From Paractinoplanes bogorensis (lineage in GTDB: Bacteria; Actinomycetota; Actinomycetes; Mycobacteriales; Micromonosporaceae), in the NCBI RefSeq assembly GCF_018829635.1, contig NZ_JAHKKG010000009.1, forward strand, positions 1 through 64,000: 64,000 nt of DNA, in the 5' to 3' direction. Below the pieces are notes generated by a model. It was given only the letters and a program-made list of their open reading frames with translations. It was not told where the DNA came from and searched no databases. The position numbers and the translations under genes are program-made. Shown piece by piece: positions 15,882-24,355 of this stretch (position 1 is the stretch's first letter; every line of letters begins with the position of its first letter).

Positions 15882-17053
15882 GGCAGCTCCACTCGCAACG
15901 TCGTCGGCCCACCGGCCGGGCTGTTCAGGACCAGGTTCCCGTCGTACGCCTCCACGCGCCGCCGGATCCCGCTCAGCCCCGATCCGCCGCTCTCGTCGGC
16001 GCCGCCGTGGCCGTTGTCGGTGATCTCGAGCCGCAGGTGCCGGTCCGTCTTGGTCACCGTCACCGCGGCCCGCGTCGCCCCGCTGTGCTTGGTGACGTTG
16101 GTGAGCGCCTCGGCCACCACGAAGTAGGCGGTCGCCTCGACCGAGGCCGCGCACCGCCCCGGCAGGTCGACCTCGAGCCGGGTCGGCACACCGCAGTCCG
16201 CGGCCAGCCCGGCGAGCGCGCCGTCGAGCCCACGCCCGTCGAGCACCGGCGGGAGGATGCCACGCACGACCGTCCGCAGCTCGGCCAGCGCCTGCTCGGC
16301 CGCGTCCTGGGCCCGGTCGAGCATCTCCCCCGCCGCGGCCGGATCGCGAGCCACCGCCCGGCGGGCCGCACCGAGCAGCACACTGACCGCGACCAGCCGG
16401 TTCTGCGCGCCGTCGTGCAGCGAACGCTCGATCCGGCGTAGCTCGACGGCGTGCGCGTCCAGGGCGGCGGCCCGGGTCGCGGTCAGCTCGGCGATCCGCA
16501 ACGCCTGGTCGGTGCCGGGCGGCGGGGACAGCAGCGTGCGCCCGAACCAGGCCTGGGCCCGGGCCATCGGCGCCACTAAAAAGAACGTGGCAACTATCCA
16601 GCCGAGCCCGTAGAGGGCGACCAGCAGCGCGTCGGTCCGGCTGTTGACGCTCCAGAAAACCAGACCCGGTGCCGCGTCGGGGCCGACCAGATGCCACCAC
16701 AACGGGTAGGTCAGATCCTGCAAGGCGGAGAGCGGGATGGTCAGGCCGAACGCGCCCAGTGCGAACCCGACGGTCGCGTGCTCGACGACCCAGAGCAGCT
16801 CGCGCCGGTCCAGCCGCTCGGAGACCGGACCCAGAATCTCGGAGCCGTGCCGGGACAGGCGGGCCCGCTCACGGTCGGCTACGGCGCGGACGGTGCTGCG
16901 GGCGTACGGGAAAAGCAGGAAACCCAGACCGACGGGCATCAGCGCGACCACGATGACCAGCCAGAACAGCGCACCGAGGGCGAGAAACGAGGTGCCGAGG
17001 CCACCGGCGAGCCGCTTCAGAGCCTCGACGGTCGCGTGCAGGCGGCGCCGCAT
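15869..17053 (-). CDS. Sensor histidine kinase, DesK/NarX-like (HisKA_3)
   Basis: A 394-residue membrane kinase. Four to five transmembrane segments occupy residues ~25-190 (for example LGALFWLVIVVALMPVGLGF, WIVATFFLVAPMA). The HisKA_3 dimerisation helix carries the phospho-His in RRIERSLHDGAQNR, and the HATPase_c domain ends with TDNGHGG and SGLSGIRRRVEAYDG. ATG 17053 is the natural start, MRRRLHATVEAL; the frame upstream is antisense to the next gene. It partners the overlapping NarL-type regulator. The short extracellular loops suggest sensing within the membrane, as in antibiotic- or envelope-stress kinases. Confidence 0.9.
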   Translation of the reverse strand: MRRRLHATVEALKRLAGGLGTSFLALGALFWLVIVVALMPVGLGFLLFPYARSTVRAVADRERARLSRHGSEILGPVSERLDRRELLWVVEHATVGFALGAFGLTIPLSALQDLTYPLWWHLVGPDAAPGLVFWSVNSRTDALLVALYGLGWIVATFFLVAPMARAQAWFGRTLLSPPPGTDQALRIAELTATRAAALDAHAVELRRIERSLHDGAQNRLVAVSVLLGAARRAVARDPAAAGEMLDRAQDAAEQALAELRTVVRGILPPVLDGRGLDGALAGLAADCGVPTRLEVDLPGRCAASVEATAYFVVAEALTNVTKHSGATRAAVTVTKTDRHLRLEITDNGHGGADESGGSGLSGIRRRVEAYDGNLVLNSPAGGPTTLRVELPCGS

Positions 17054-17058
17054 GCCGG

Positions 17059-18336
17059 TCAGACTAGTACCCGGGCCGGCGCGGGGGTGCGTGCCGCCCA
17101 GATCGCCGCATTCAGCACAGCCCAGGCCACGCCGAGCAGCAATGCCGCGATCGTCTCGCTCAGATTGCTCCAGCCCAGATAGACCCACGAGCCCGCGCAC
17201 ATGATCACCGCGGCCGCGGCCAGGACGCCCACGGTCACCCGCTGTGGCCAGGTCAGGCGCCGGGTCAACAGCCACACCAGCAGCCCGGCCACCGCGGCCA
17301 ACTGGGCCGTTTGCACCGAGGCCAGATCGGCCAGCGCGGGCGCGGCCTCGGCCAAGGGCAGCGGACCGTCGTATTCGGCGGCAGACGGGAAGAACACGCC
17401 GGGCGGCCCCTCCCACGACGGCGGCGCGACCACGGCCAGCACCAGCGCGAGCACGAGCGTGGGGGTCAAGGGCGCCACGCTGTCGAGCAGCCCGGTGCGA
17501 CGCCACCAGGCATGACCCAGCACGACCACAGCGGTCACGCCCAGCACGACCTCGGGGCTGACCGAGGTGGCCAGGTCGAGGGCGAAGCGGTAGCCGTCGG
17601 AGGTCCATTGACCGCGGGCCCAGCCGGCGACCGCCTCGTCGGCCGCGGACAGGCCGCTCAGCTTGACGATCAGCGGGATCGCGACGATCAGCACGACCGC
17701 CACCAGCACCAACGCGCCCAGGCTGAGCACGAACCGGGTGCCGGGCAGGCCCCACGGACGCCGGCCGCCCAGCCACCGACCGACCAGCACCAGCGCGACC
17801 AGCAGGACGGTGAGCACGGCCAGGGCGCCGCCGGCCCGGCCCGCGCGGGCGGCCAGCACGTCATAGGAGGCGCCGGCCAGATAGCTGCCGACAACCAGCC
17901 ACAACGACCAGCCGACCGCGGCCGGGGTGTGCCCGATCGCGAACCGGCGGTACGGCACGCCGTTCATGCCGGCCAAGCGCGGCACGAGCGTCCGGGCGCC
18001 GGCCACCCACTGTCCGAAGAAGACGGCCCGGCCGCCGTGCCGCTCGAAGATCCGCTCGGCCCGCTGCCAGTGCCGGTCCTTGACCCAGCGGGTGGGCCGG
18101 GGCCCGCGCCGCCGCCCGGCGAAGTAGCCGCCGGTGCCGCCGAGCAGCGCCGCCGCCACCCCGACGAGCGCGGCCGGGACGATGCCCACCACCCCCTCGT
18201 TGGCGAGCAGACCCAGCGCGACCAGCGCAGTCGCCGACGGCAGCACGAGCCCGGCCAGGAACGCGCCCTCGGCCGCGACCAGCGCCGCCACCACCGCGAG
18301 GGCCAGGCCGGCGGGCAGGCTGTCGAGGAAGGGCAC
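17059..18336 (-). CDS. DedA membrane protein fused to a degenerate PAP2-like domain
   Basis: A 425-residue protein. Residues 1-~170 are a DedA/VTT domain (family signature FFGQWVAGARTLVPRLAGMNGVPYRRF), linked to lipid-carrier flipping. Residues ~190-420 follow the PAP2 phosphatase helical layout, but the catalytic motifs are lost. The PSGH position reads FFPSAAEYDG, and the last motif, normally Y-L-G-V-H-x-x-x-D, reads VYLGWSNLSETIA with the catalytic His replaced. So the second half is probably not an active lipid phosphatase. DedA-PAP2 fusions are common in actinobacteria. It ends 5 bp before the kinase start and may be in its operon. Confidence 0.85.
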   Translation of the reverse strand: MPFLDSLPAGLALAVVAALVAAEGAFLAGLVLPSATALVALGLLANEGVVGIVPAALVGVAAALLGGTGGYFAGRRRGPRPTRWVKDRHWQRAERIFERHGGRAVFFGQWVAGARTLVPRLAGMNGVPYRRFAIGHTPAAVGWSLWLVVGSYLAGASYDVLAARAGRAGGALAVLTVLLVALVLVGRWLGGRRPWGLPGTRFVLSLGALVLVAVVLIVAIPLIVKLSGLSAADEAVAGWARGQWTSDGYRFALDLATSVSPEVVLGVTAVVVLGHAWWRRTGLLDSVAPLTPTLVLALVLAVVAPPSWEGPPGVFFPSAAEYDGPLPLAEAAPALADLASVQTAQLAAVAGLLVWLLTRRLTWPQRVTVGVLAAAAVIMCAGSWVYLGWSNLSETIAALLLGVAWAVLNAAIWAARTPAPARVLV

Positions 18337-18475
18337 GTCCGCAGACTAGGAACGCGTACACCCGAGGCGGATCGGTGGAAATCCCCTAAGCTCGGCCGGG
18401 AACTTTTGCACGCCGACGAGCGACTGACTCGACCACGACTCTCGAACCGGCCCCGACCCCGAAGGACCCTCGACC

Positions 18476-19078
18476 ATGAGCAAGCCCCTGACCCGCCTCC
18501 TCGTGGCGCTGGCCGCCCTGCTCGCGGTGCTGCTGCCGGGTGCGCCGGCGTTCGCCCACAACGCGCTGGCCGAGGCGACTCCGGCCAAGGGCGCGACGGT
18601 GAAGAAGGCGCCGACCAGCGTGAAGCTGCGGTTCCTGCAGAAGCTGAACCCGGACTACACGACGATCACGGTCAGCGGTTCTTCCGGCAAGGTCGACGCC
18701 TCCGATCCCGAGGTGGACGGCAAGACCGGTTCGGTCACGTTCGACGCGCTGCCCAACGGGGCTTACACGGTCGCCTACCGGGTGGTCTCCGAAGACGGGC
18801 ACACCGTGCAGGGCTCCTACAAGTTCACCGTCGCCGATCCGGCCGCTTCTTCTTCGGAAAGCACTGAACCCACTCCCGCGCCGGACGAGTCGCTGGTCGC
18901 GGTCGACCCGCCGGCTACCAGCGCTACCGCGTCGGCCCCGGCCGCCGACCTGGCCTCCTCGTCCGGAGACGACGGCGGCTCGGGCAACTCCGCTCTGTGG
19001 ATCACGCTGGCCGTCATCGTCGTGGGCCTGTTGGGCCTCGGCGGTTTCCTCTTCGCGCGTCACCGTCGGGCCGGATAA
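18476..19078 (+). CDS. copC: CopC-domain copper-binding secreted protein
   Basis: A 200-residue exported protein. The signal peptide ends PAFA before HNALAEATPAKGA, so the mature N-terminal His is in place for the CopC copper brace. The second conserved His lies in SEDGHTVQG. After the ~95-residue CopC Ig fold comes a Ser/Pro/Asp-rich linker (~125-170) and one C-terminal helix (LWITLAVIVVGLLGLGGFLF) with an RHRR stop, anchoring it to the membrane. It takes part in copper trafficking outside the membrane. The usual CopD partner is not adjacent. The gene stands alone with a 25-bp gap to the oxidoreductase. Confidence 0.9.
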   Translation: MSKPLTRLLVALAALLAVLLPGAPAFAHNALAEATPAKGATVKKAPTSVKLRFLQKLNPDYTTITVSGSSGKVDASDPEVDGKTGSVTFDALPNGAYTVAYRVVSEDGHTVQGSYKFTVADPAASSSESTEPTPAPDESLVAVDPPATSATASAPAADLASSSGDDGGSGNSALWITLAVIVVGLLGLGGFLFARHRRAG

Positions 19079-19103
19079 GCGGTTACGCGGTTACGCTCCA
19101 TCG

Positions 19104-20237
19104 ATGGAGGCATTGGGCGTCGCGGTTGTCGGTTTCGGCTGGATGGGTCGGGTGCACGCGCAGGCCTACGCCCGGGTTCCCCACCATTTTCCCGACATTC
19201 TTCCCGTACGCCTCGTGTCCGTCGCCGACGACGTCCCCGGCCGAGCCGAAGCGGCCGCCCAGCGGTACGGATTCGGCGAGTCGACGCCCGACTGGCGTTC
19301 GCTGGTCGGCGACCCCCGGGTCGGCGCCGTCAGCATCACCGCCCCCAACTTCCTGCACCGCGAGATGGGCAGCGCCTTCGCCGCGGCCGGTCAGCACATC
19401 TGGATCGAGAAGCCGGTCGGCCTGACCGCCGACGACGCCCGCGCGATCGTCGGTGATGTGCAGGTCGCGGTCGGGTTCAACTATCGCAACGCGCCCGCCG
19501 TGGAAAAGGCCCGCGAGCTGATCGCGGCGGGCGGGATCGGCTCCGTCACGCACGCCCGGTTCCGCTTCCTGAGCGACTACGCGGCCCACCCCGACGGCGC
19601 GTTGAGCTGGCGCTTCGAACGGGCCCGGGGCGGCAACGGCGTGCTCGGCGATCTCGGCGCCCACGGCGTCGACCTGATCCGCTACCTGCTCGGCGAGATC
19701 GACTCCCTGGTCGCCGACACCGCCACCTTCATCCCGGAGAGACCGCGCCCGACCGCCGCCACGGCCGGGCACGAACGGGGCAGCGGCGAGCCGGGTCCCG
19801 TCGAAAATGACGATTACTTCGGCAGCCTGCTGCGGATGGCCTCGGGTGCTCGGGTGATGCTCGACTGCAGCCGCGTCGCCGTGGGCGAGCAGAACAGCTA
19901 CGGGTTCGAGATCCACGGCACCCGGGGCGCGCTCTTCTGGGATTTTCGACGGATGGGCGAACTGGGTGTGAGCACCGGCTCGTCTTATCAGGACGAACCG
20001 GTGCGCACCCTCTTCGCCGGCCCCCTCGACGGAGACTTCGGGGCGTTCCAGCCGGGGGCCGGAATTCCCATGGGTTACGACGACCTCAAGGTCATCGAGG
20101 CCGCACGCTTCTTGCGGTCGGTGAGCGAGCTGACGCCGTACGGCGCAAATCTGGTCGACGCCATCCGCGCGGCCTCGGTGTTGGATGCGATGGAGCAGTC
20201 GGTGGTCACCGGGGGCTGGGTCACGCCGAGCCGGTAG
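19104..20237 (+). CDS. Gfo/Idh/MocA-family NAD(P)-dependent oxidoreductase
   Basis: A 377-residue sugar or inositol dehydrogenase-like enzyme. The Rossmann motif VVGFGWMGRVHAQAYA is at residues ~8-23. The family EKP motif with the catalytic Lys is IEKPVGLTADD. The C-terminal substrate domain includes DLGAHGVDLIRYLLGE with the conserved Asp and His. ATG 19104 is close behind copC. The reaction would be oxidation of a sugar, inositol or related polyol; the substrate is not predictable. The 3' end overlaps the convergent KAS III-like gene by 17 bp. The copC-oxidoreductase gap has a tandem GCGGTTAC repeat matching part of the XRE-promoter repeat. Confidence 0.9.
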   Translation: MEALGVAVVGFGWMGRVHAQAYARVPHHFPDILPVRLVSVADDVPGRAEAAAQRYGFGESTPDWRSLVGDPRVGAVSITAPNFLHREMGSAFAAAGQHIWIEKPVGLTADDARAIVGDVQVAVGFNYRNAPAVEKARELIAAGGIGSVTHARFRFLSDYAAHPDGALSWRFERARGGNGVLGDLGAHGVDLIRYLLGEIDSLVADTATFIPERPRPTAATAGHERGSGEPGPVENDDYFGSLLRMASGARVMLDCSRVAVGEQNSYGFEIHGTRGALFWDFRRMGELGVSTGSSYQDEPVRTLFAGPLDGDFGAFQPGAGIPMGYDDLKVIEAARFLRSVSELTPYGANLVDAIRAASVLDAMEQSVVTGGWVTPSR

Positions 20238-21345
20238 CCGGTTCGACCACCTTTCCGACCCGCAGCGGCATCACGAAGGCGCCGCGCTCCGGCCCCGAAC
20301 CGACCACCGACACGCAGACCAGATCGTCGTTGGCGATCGCCCCGGCGAAGAGGTCGTCGTGCAGCATCTTGGCCGTGCTCGCGCTGACCAGGTTGCCGAA
20401 GGCGCGCGCATTGGTCGGCGCCTTGCCCGGGGGCAGGTCGGCCAGCTTGGCGAACGTCTGCACCAGGGCCGGGCTGGCCTGGTGGGTGTAGATCCGGCGG
20501 ACCTTGTCGACGTAGCCGGGCAGGGCCGCGTCGAGCGCCGCGTGGTTGAGCATCATCCCGTGCGTGTAGTAGCGCTTGACCTGCGGACCGTTCATCCCGT
20601 AGCAGGCGAGTTCGGCCGCGTCCGGGGTCCCGTACGGGTGGGACGAGCCCCCGCCGAAGTGGTGGATCAGCGGATCGGTGAAGCCGGGCTCCTCGCCGAA
20701 CGACTGCGAGTCACGCGAGTAGAGCACAAAACCGTCGTCGTTCGTCCGGGAAAGGACCAGCGCCGCAGCGCCGTCCGAGAAGATGCCGGCCGACGCCCAC
20801 AGGCTCTTGCCGAGCGGGTGCTTGTCGTTCTGCAGATAGATCGGGTTGACGCCGCCGCGCAGGTCACCGGTGATCCGGCTGGGCGCGTTGTAGGTGATCA
20901 CGAGCGCGTTCCGCGAGCTCATCCGGGCCGCCAGAGCCGCCGCCCGGGCCAGCCCGGCACACCCGGCCCCGATCTGGATCGGCACCACCTCGTCCGGCAG
21001 TTGCAGCTCGCGGGCCAGCCGGAACGCGTCCTGGTCGAGCATGACCTCGTACGGCGAGCAGGTGACCACGATCAGCGCGTCGATGTCGCGCGGTTCGAGG
21101 TCGGCCGACAGCAGCGCGTCCCGCCCGATCTGAGCGATCCGTCCCAGGTCGGCGAAGGTCCACGGGTCCCAGCTCTTGCCCTCGATGCCGAGGATCCGCT
21201 CGACCAGTTCGCCGGTCATCACGCCGCCGCTGCGCGCCGGGATGCGCGCCGCTTCGGCCCATTCGTCTATGGAAATCACGCGCCCGATGAGCGTTCCGAG
21301 CCCCGTGATCGCATAGGGCAACGGGCGGGCACTGTCGACAGTCAT
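20221..21345 (-). CDS. KAS III-like (FabH-type) condensing enzyme
   Basis: A 374-residue thiolase-fold protein resembling 3-oxoacyl-ACP synthase III. Cys129 in QIGAGCAGLARA is the predicted acyl-accepting nucleophile, followed by a catalytic His candidate in IYTHQASP and an Asn candidate in FGNLVSAST. FabH proteins start fatty acid or polyketide chains by condensing acyl-CoA with malonyl-ACP, and relatives make beta-lactones or alkene precursors. No ACP, ketoreductase or other biosynthetic gene is beside it, so the pathway is unclear. It is divergent from the LuxR regulator at 21415, which may control it. Confidence 0.8.
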   Translation of the reverse strand: MTVDSARPLPYAITGLGTLIGRVISIDEWAEAARIPARSGGVMTGELVERILGIEGKSWDPWTFADLGRIAQIGRDALLSADLEPRDIDALIVVTCSPYEVMLDQDAFRLARELQLPDEVVPIQIGAGCAGLARAAALAARMSSRNALVITYNAPSRITGDLRGGVNPIYLQNDKHPLGKSLWASAGIFSDGAAALVLSRTNDDGFVLYSRDSQSFGEEPGFTDPLIHHFGGGSSHPYGTPDAAELACYGMNGPQVKRYYTHGMMLNHAALDAALPGYVDKVRRIYTHQASPALVQTFAKLADLPPGKAPTNARAFGNLVSASTAKMLHDDLFAGAIANDDLVCVSVVGSGPERGAFVMPLRVGKVVEPATGSA

Positions 21346-21414
21346 GAGTTCGGAGTCTGGCGAGCACCGGTCGGCCGATACACCAGGGAGATCCCCAGTT
21401 CTTACCCTTTGGGG

Positions 21415-22728
21415 GTGTCAAGCGATCTTGAGGCGGACCGGCTGGCCGCCTCCGGCGATCCCCGCCAGGTGTTCCAGGCTTTTCTCGTGCTGACCCGCAA
21501 CAACGGCGCCGCCGACCTGCGGCCGCTGGTGGAAAGGATGTCCGGCTTCGCCGAGCAGGAGCCTTTTCTGCATGAGGTTGTCACCGGTGTCACGCTGTCC
21601 CGGATCGGCTCGCCCGACGCGGCCGCGCACCTGGAACGGGCGCTTGAGTTGTTCGACACACTCGGCCTGCACGAAGACCCGCTGTATCTGGAGTGTGCGA
21701 TCTTCGTGACGCTCACGCTGATCCGGCCGCACGAGGTGCGCGAGAAGTTCCTGCGCCACGTCGTGCCGCTGGACGACCCGGTGAGCCACGCCCGTCTGCT
21801 GGCCATGATCGGCCTGGCCGACGCGTGGGGCGGCAATCTCGTACGCGGGCAGGCCGTGATGACCGAGGCCCGCGAACTCGCCGCCCGGGCCGGCCGCCGC
21901 GACGTGCAGGCCGAGGTGACGTCGTGGCTGATCAAATGCGAGGCGCTGCGCGGTGACCTGGAGTCGTCGTCCCGGCACCTGGCCGAGGCCCGCGAACTGG
22001 CCGGCCGCAACGGCTCGGAGTGGGTGGCCGGGCACATCCTCGAGGGTTCGGCGGCGCTGCACTTCGCGCTGGGCGACACCGAGGCGTGGGCGGCGATGCT
22101 CGAACTGCTGGTCGCGAACGGGCGGGGCGTCGACTCCGGGCTCGTCTTCGAGTTCCGCTGGGAGCTGGCGACGCATCACGCGCTGGCCGGGGACGTTTCG
22201 CGGGCGGCGGGACTGCTCGACGGCGTACCGGAAGCGCCTGTGCATCTGCCTGGTGGCCCGGCCATGGCGGCCTGGCGGGCGTGGATCCTCAACCCGCTGG
22301 ACGAGGCTTCGTCGTCGGCGTTCGAGGCGGCGCTGCCGTTGCTGACCCGGCCGCCCGAGCGTCTGCCGCGGGCGCGGATGTCCTGGTTGCTGGGCGTGGC
22401 GCATGCGCGGGCGGGCCGGCGGGCCAACGCCGTACGGCTGATGGAAGGGTCTTGTGCCGGCTACGCGGCGATCGGCGCGGCCGGCATGGTTTCCCTGGTC
22501 ATGGCCGATTTGCGGGCGCTGTCCGTTTCGGATGGCCGCCCGCCGGGTCTGACTGGCGCGGAACGGCGGGTCGCGGTTGCCGTGGCCGACGGGCTCAGCA
22601 ACAAGGAGGCGGCCGAGCAGCTGTTCGTCTCGGTCAAGACGGTCGAGTTCCACCTGGGGAACATCTTCCGCAAACTGGACGTCCGCAACCGGACCGAACT
22701 GGCCGGACGCCGCTCGACCTTCGACTAG
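21415..22728 (+). CDS. LuxR-family regulator with helical repeat domain
   Basis: A 437-residue regulator. Residues ~1-360 are TPR-like helical repeats (many A/L/E helices such as ARELAARAGRRDVQAEV). The C-terminal ~60 residues are a LuxR helix-turn-helix (LTGAERRVAVAVADGLSNKEAAEQLFVSVKTVEFHL region). It resembles the C-terminal half of LAL/MalT-type regulators without the ATPase domain. GTG 21415 was chosen because the upstream frame is antisense to the KAS III gene. No strong ribosome site is seen, so translation may be leaderless. The probable target is the divergent KAS III-like gene. Confidence 0.85.
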   Translation: MSSDLEADRLAASGDPRQVFQAFLVLTRNNGAADLRPLVERMSGFAEQEPFLHEVVTGVTLSRIGSPDAAAHLERALELFDTLGLHEDPLYLECAIFVTLTLIRPHEVREKFLRHVVPLDDPVSHARLLAMIGLADAWGGNLVRGQAVMTEARELAARAGRRDVQAEVTSWLIKCEALRGDLESSSRHLAEARELAGRNGSEWVAGHILEGSAALHFALGDTEAWAAMLELLVANGRGVDSGLVFEFRWELATHHALAGDVSRAAGLLDGVPEAPVHLPGGPAMAAWRAWILNPLDEASSSAFEAALPLLTRPPERLPRARMSWLLGVAHARAGRRANAVRLMEGSCAGYAAIGAAGMVSLVMADLRALSVSDGRPPGLTGAERRVAVAVADGLSNKEAAEQLFVSVKTVEFHLGNIFRKLDVRNRTELAGRRSTFD

Positions 22729-23492
22729 AGGTTCCCCCGGAACCACTCCACAGCCAGCCGGTCGACCTCACGGGCGTGCGGGGTCTGCGGCGCGGCCTCG
22801 GTCCCCGGTTCCTCGGCCAGGGCATGACCCATTTCCCGTACGACGTGATGGTCGACAGTCGCACCCCGCCGGCCAAGCTCGGCGACTGCCTTCTCCACCG
22901 GCTCGATGATCGCGTCGGCCATATCGTCGGCGCCGGTGATATAGCGGATCGCCGTCCGTTCGAGCTCCCCGGCCCGGGCCACGAAGTCCATCCGCTCGGC
23001 GACCTCGTCCGCCGCTTCCTCCCACTGGTAAGGCGTGCCGAAGCTGGCCGAGATCCCGTCGATCGCCGCCCGCAGCTGCACCAGCGGGTTGACCAGCACG
23101 GCCGCCTTGACGTCGTGGGTAGACGCCACGAGCTGGGCCGCCGCGCCGCCGAGCGAGCCACCGAGCACACCGAGCGGCACCCCGTCCGCGATGCCCAGCC
23201 GCGAGCGGATTTCCCCGTACGCCTCGGGGAACTCCGCAAGCGCACCGAACGCGATCGGCTCGTACACCTTGAGCACGGCGTCCTCGGCCAGCAACGGCCA
23301 CAGGTCCTGCCCCCGAGCGCCGCTCATCGGCAGGCCGAGATAGATCCGCCAGGCGTCCAGCCCATCGAGAGGCAGCGCGGCCGCAAGTGCAACCTCGGTG
23401 CGCGGCGAGTCCAACAGGTGGTAGCCGATCACCACTGGCGCATCGGGCCGGGCACCGCCGACGGGTTCCTTCACCACGTACGGGACATCCAT
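22725..23492 (-). CDS. Alpha/beta hydrolase
   Basis: A 255-residue cytosolic alpha/beta-hydrolase-fold protein. The nucleophile elbow is GGSLGG, with Ser as nucleophile; the acid is probably in YITGADDMAD and the base His in REMGHAL near the C-terminus, so the triad looks complete. It resembles prolyl-oligopeptidase or dienelactone-hydrolase-like esterases. The substrate is unknown. It is convergent with the LuxR gene, with stops overlapping by 4 bp, and has no operon partner. Confidence 0.8.
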   Translation of the reverse strand: MDVPYVVKEPVGGARPDAPVVIGYHLLDSPRTEVALAAALPLDGLDAWRIYLGLPMSGARGQDLWPLLAEDAVLKVYEPIAFGALAEFPEAYGEIRSRLGIADGVPLGVLGGSLGGAAAQLVASTHDVKAAVLVNPLVQLRAAIDGISASFGTPYQWEEAADEVAERMDFVARAGELERTAIRYITGADDMADAIIEPVEKAVAELGRRGATVDHHVVREMGHALAEEPGTEAAPQTPHAREVDRLAVEWFRGNL

Positions 23493-23644
23493 GCCTCCAG
23501 GGGTATCACGAACACATGGCGGAGACCCTCATGACCGGCGGACGCGTGTCGCGTGGCCTTCGTTTCACCCGCGACGTCGCCGGCCGGGCTGCTTCCCACG
23601 GCCGGAGAACTACCTGGTAGGCGGCACCGCAGCCGGCGCTCCGC

Positions 23645-24091
23645 TCACCGGCTGAAGCGGCGGGCCAGTTCGGCCAGGCGGGACTTCTGCACCGAGCTCG
23701 CCTGCTTGACCACGAACCCCCGCAGCAGCGCCGGCGACCGAGTCTCGATCGTCTCGGTCAGGGTCGTCGTCCCGTCGGCGGTCGGGGCCAGGTCGACAAC
23801 CGACTTCAACCGGACCGCACCCGGGCTGACGACGTCGCTGACCACCCGCGCGTCCGGAACCTCGCCGGTGAGCGTCACCCGAATCATGTTGTCCCAGTGG
23901 AACGGACCCAGCTTGAACCGCTCGACCGCCACGTACGCGGTGCTCCGGCCGTCGTCGGCGGCTCGCACGTCGCGCACGCCCACGATGAGCGGCGACAGTC
24001 CGATGTAACTCTGCGGATCGAGCAGATGGGCATAGATCACCGCAGGCTCAGCGGCGATGCGGACGGTGTCGCTGAACCGGTCGATCGACAT
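23645..24091 (-). CDS. SRPBCC (START/PYR1-like) family protein
   Basis: A 148-residue protein beginning MSIDRFSDTVRIAAEPAVIYAHLLDP, the standard first strand and helix of the SRPBCC lipid- or ligand-binding fold. It continues with VERFKLGPFHWDNMIRVTLTGEVPDARV and the long C-terminal helix ending SRLAELARRFSR. I chose the inner ATG 24091 because the fold starts there; an ATG at 24115 adds only eight residues. Such proteins bind hydrophobic ligands or act in polyketide aromatisation and stress. It is a single gene. Confidence 0.82.
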   Translation of the reverse strand: MSIDRFSDTVRIAAEPAVIYAHLLDPQSYIGLSPLIVGVRDVRAADDGRSTAYVAVERFKLGPFHWDNMIRVTLTGEVPDARVVSDVVSPGAVRLKSVVDLAPTADGTTTLTETIETRSPALLRGFVVKQASSVQKSRLAELARRFSR

Positions 24092-24242
24092 AGCCCAAGA
24101 TCGTAGGTCCCGCACAAATCACAACCCGCCCACCCAGGGGGCCACCACCTCGGGCATTGTCGTGGATCTGGGCGCCGCCCCGCTCCGGGCCTGTGGACAA
24201 CTCGCGTCTGTGGACGAGCGGCTCCATACGCGTACGGGATAA

Positions 24243-24307
24243 TTTAAGACTGCTTAAAGATCTGACCAGGGGTTTCGGTTGACAAGGGATCGATAGGTAG
24301 CTTTATT
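24243..24307 (+). promoter_or_regulatory. Promoter and operator of the PL7 lyase gene
   Basis: TTGACA (24279-24284) and TTTATT (24302-24307), separated by 17 bp, form a near-consensus housekeeping promoter, rare in this GC-rich DNA. Just upstream lies the perfect inverted repeat TTTAAG-ACTG-CTTAAA (24243-24258), a plausible repressor or activator site. Confidence 0.6.
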
Positions 24308-24355
24308 GTTAACCGTCTTGCCTATCCCCCTCAAACGGCAAACGAGGTATCCCCC

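Noticed and set aside
17311..18867. 518-residue open frame spanning the DedA gene and copC
   Set aside because: Shadow frame, antisense to DedA and out of frame with copC; no domain.
23516..23620. Small ORF MAETLMTGGRVSRG... (34 residues)
   Set aside because: The first 13 residues faintly recall the N-terminus of aminoglycoside-phosphotransferase-like proteins, but the frame then loses any similarity and there is no ribosome site. Too short to support even as a remnant.
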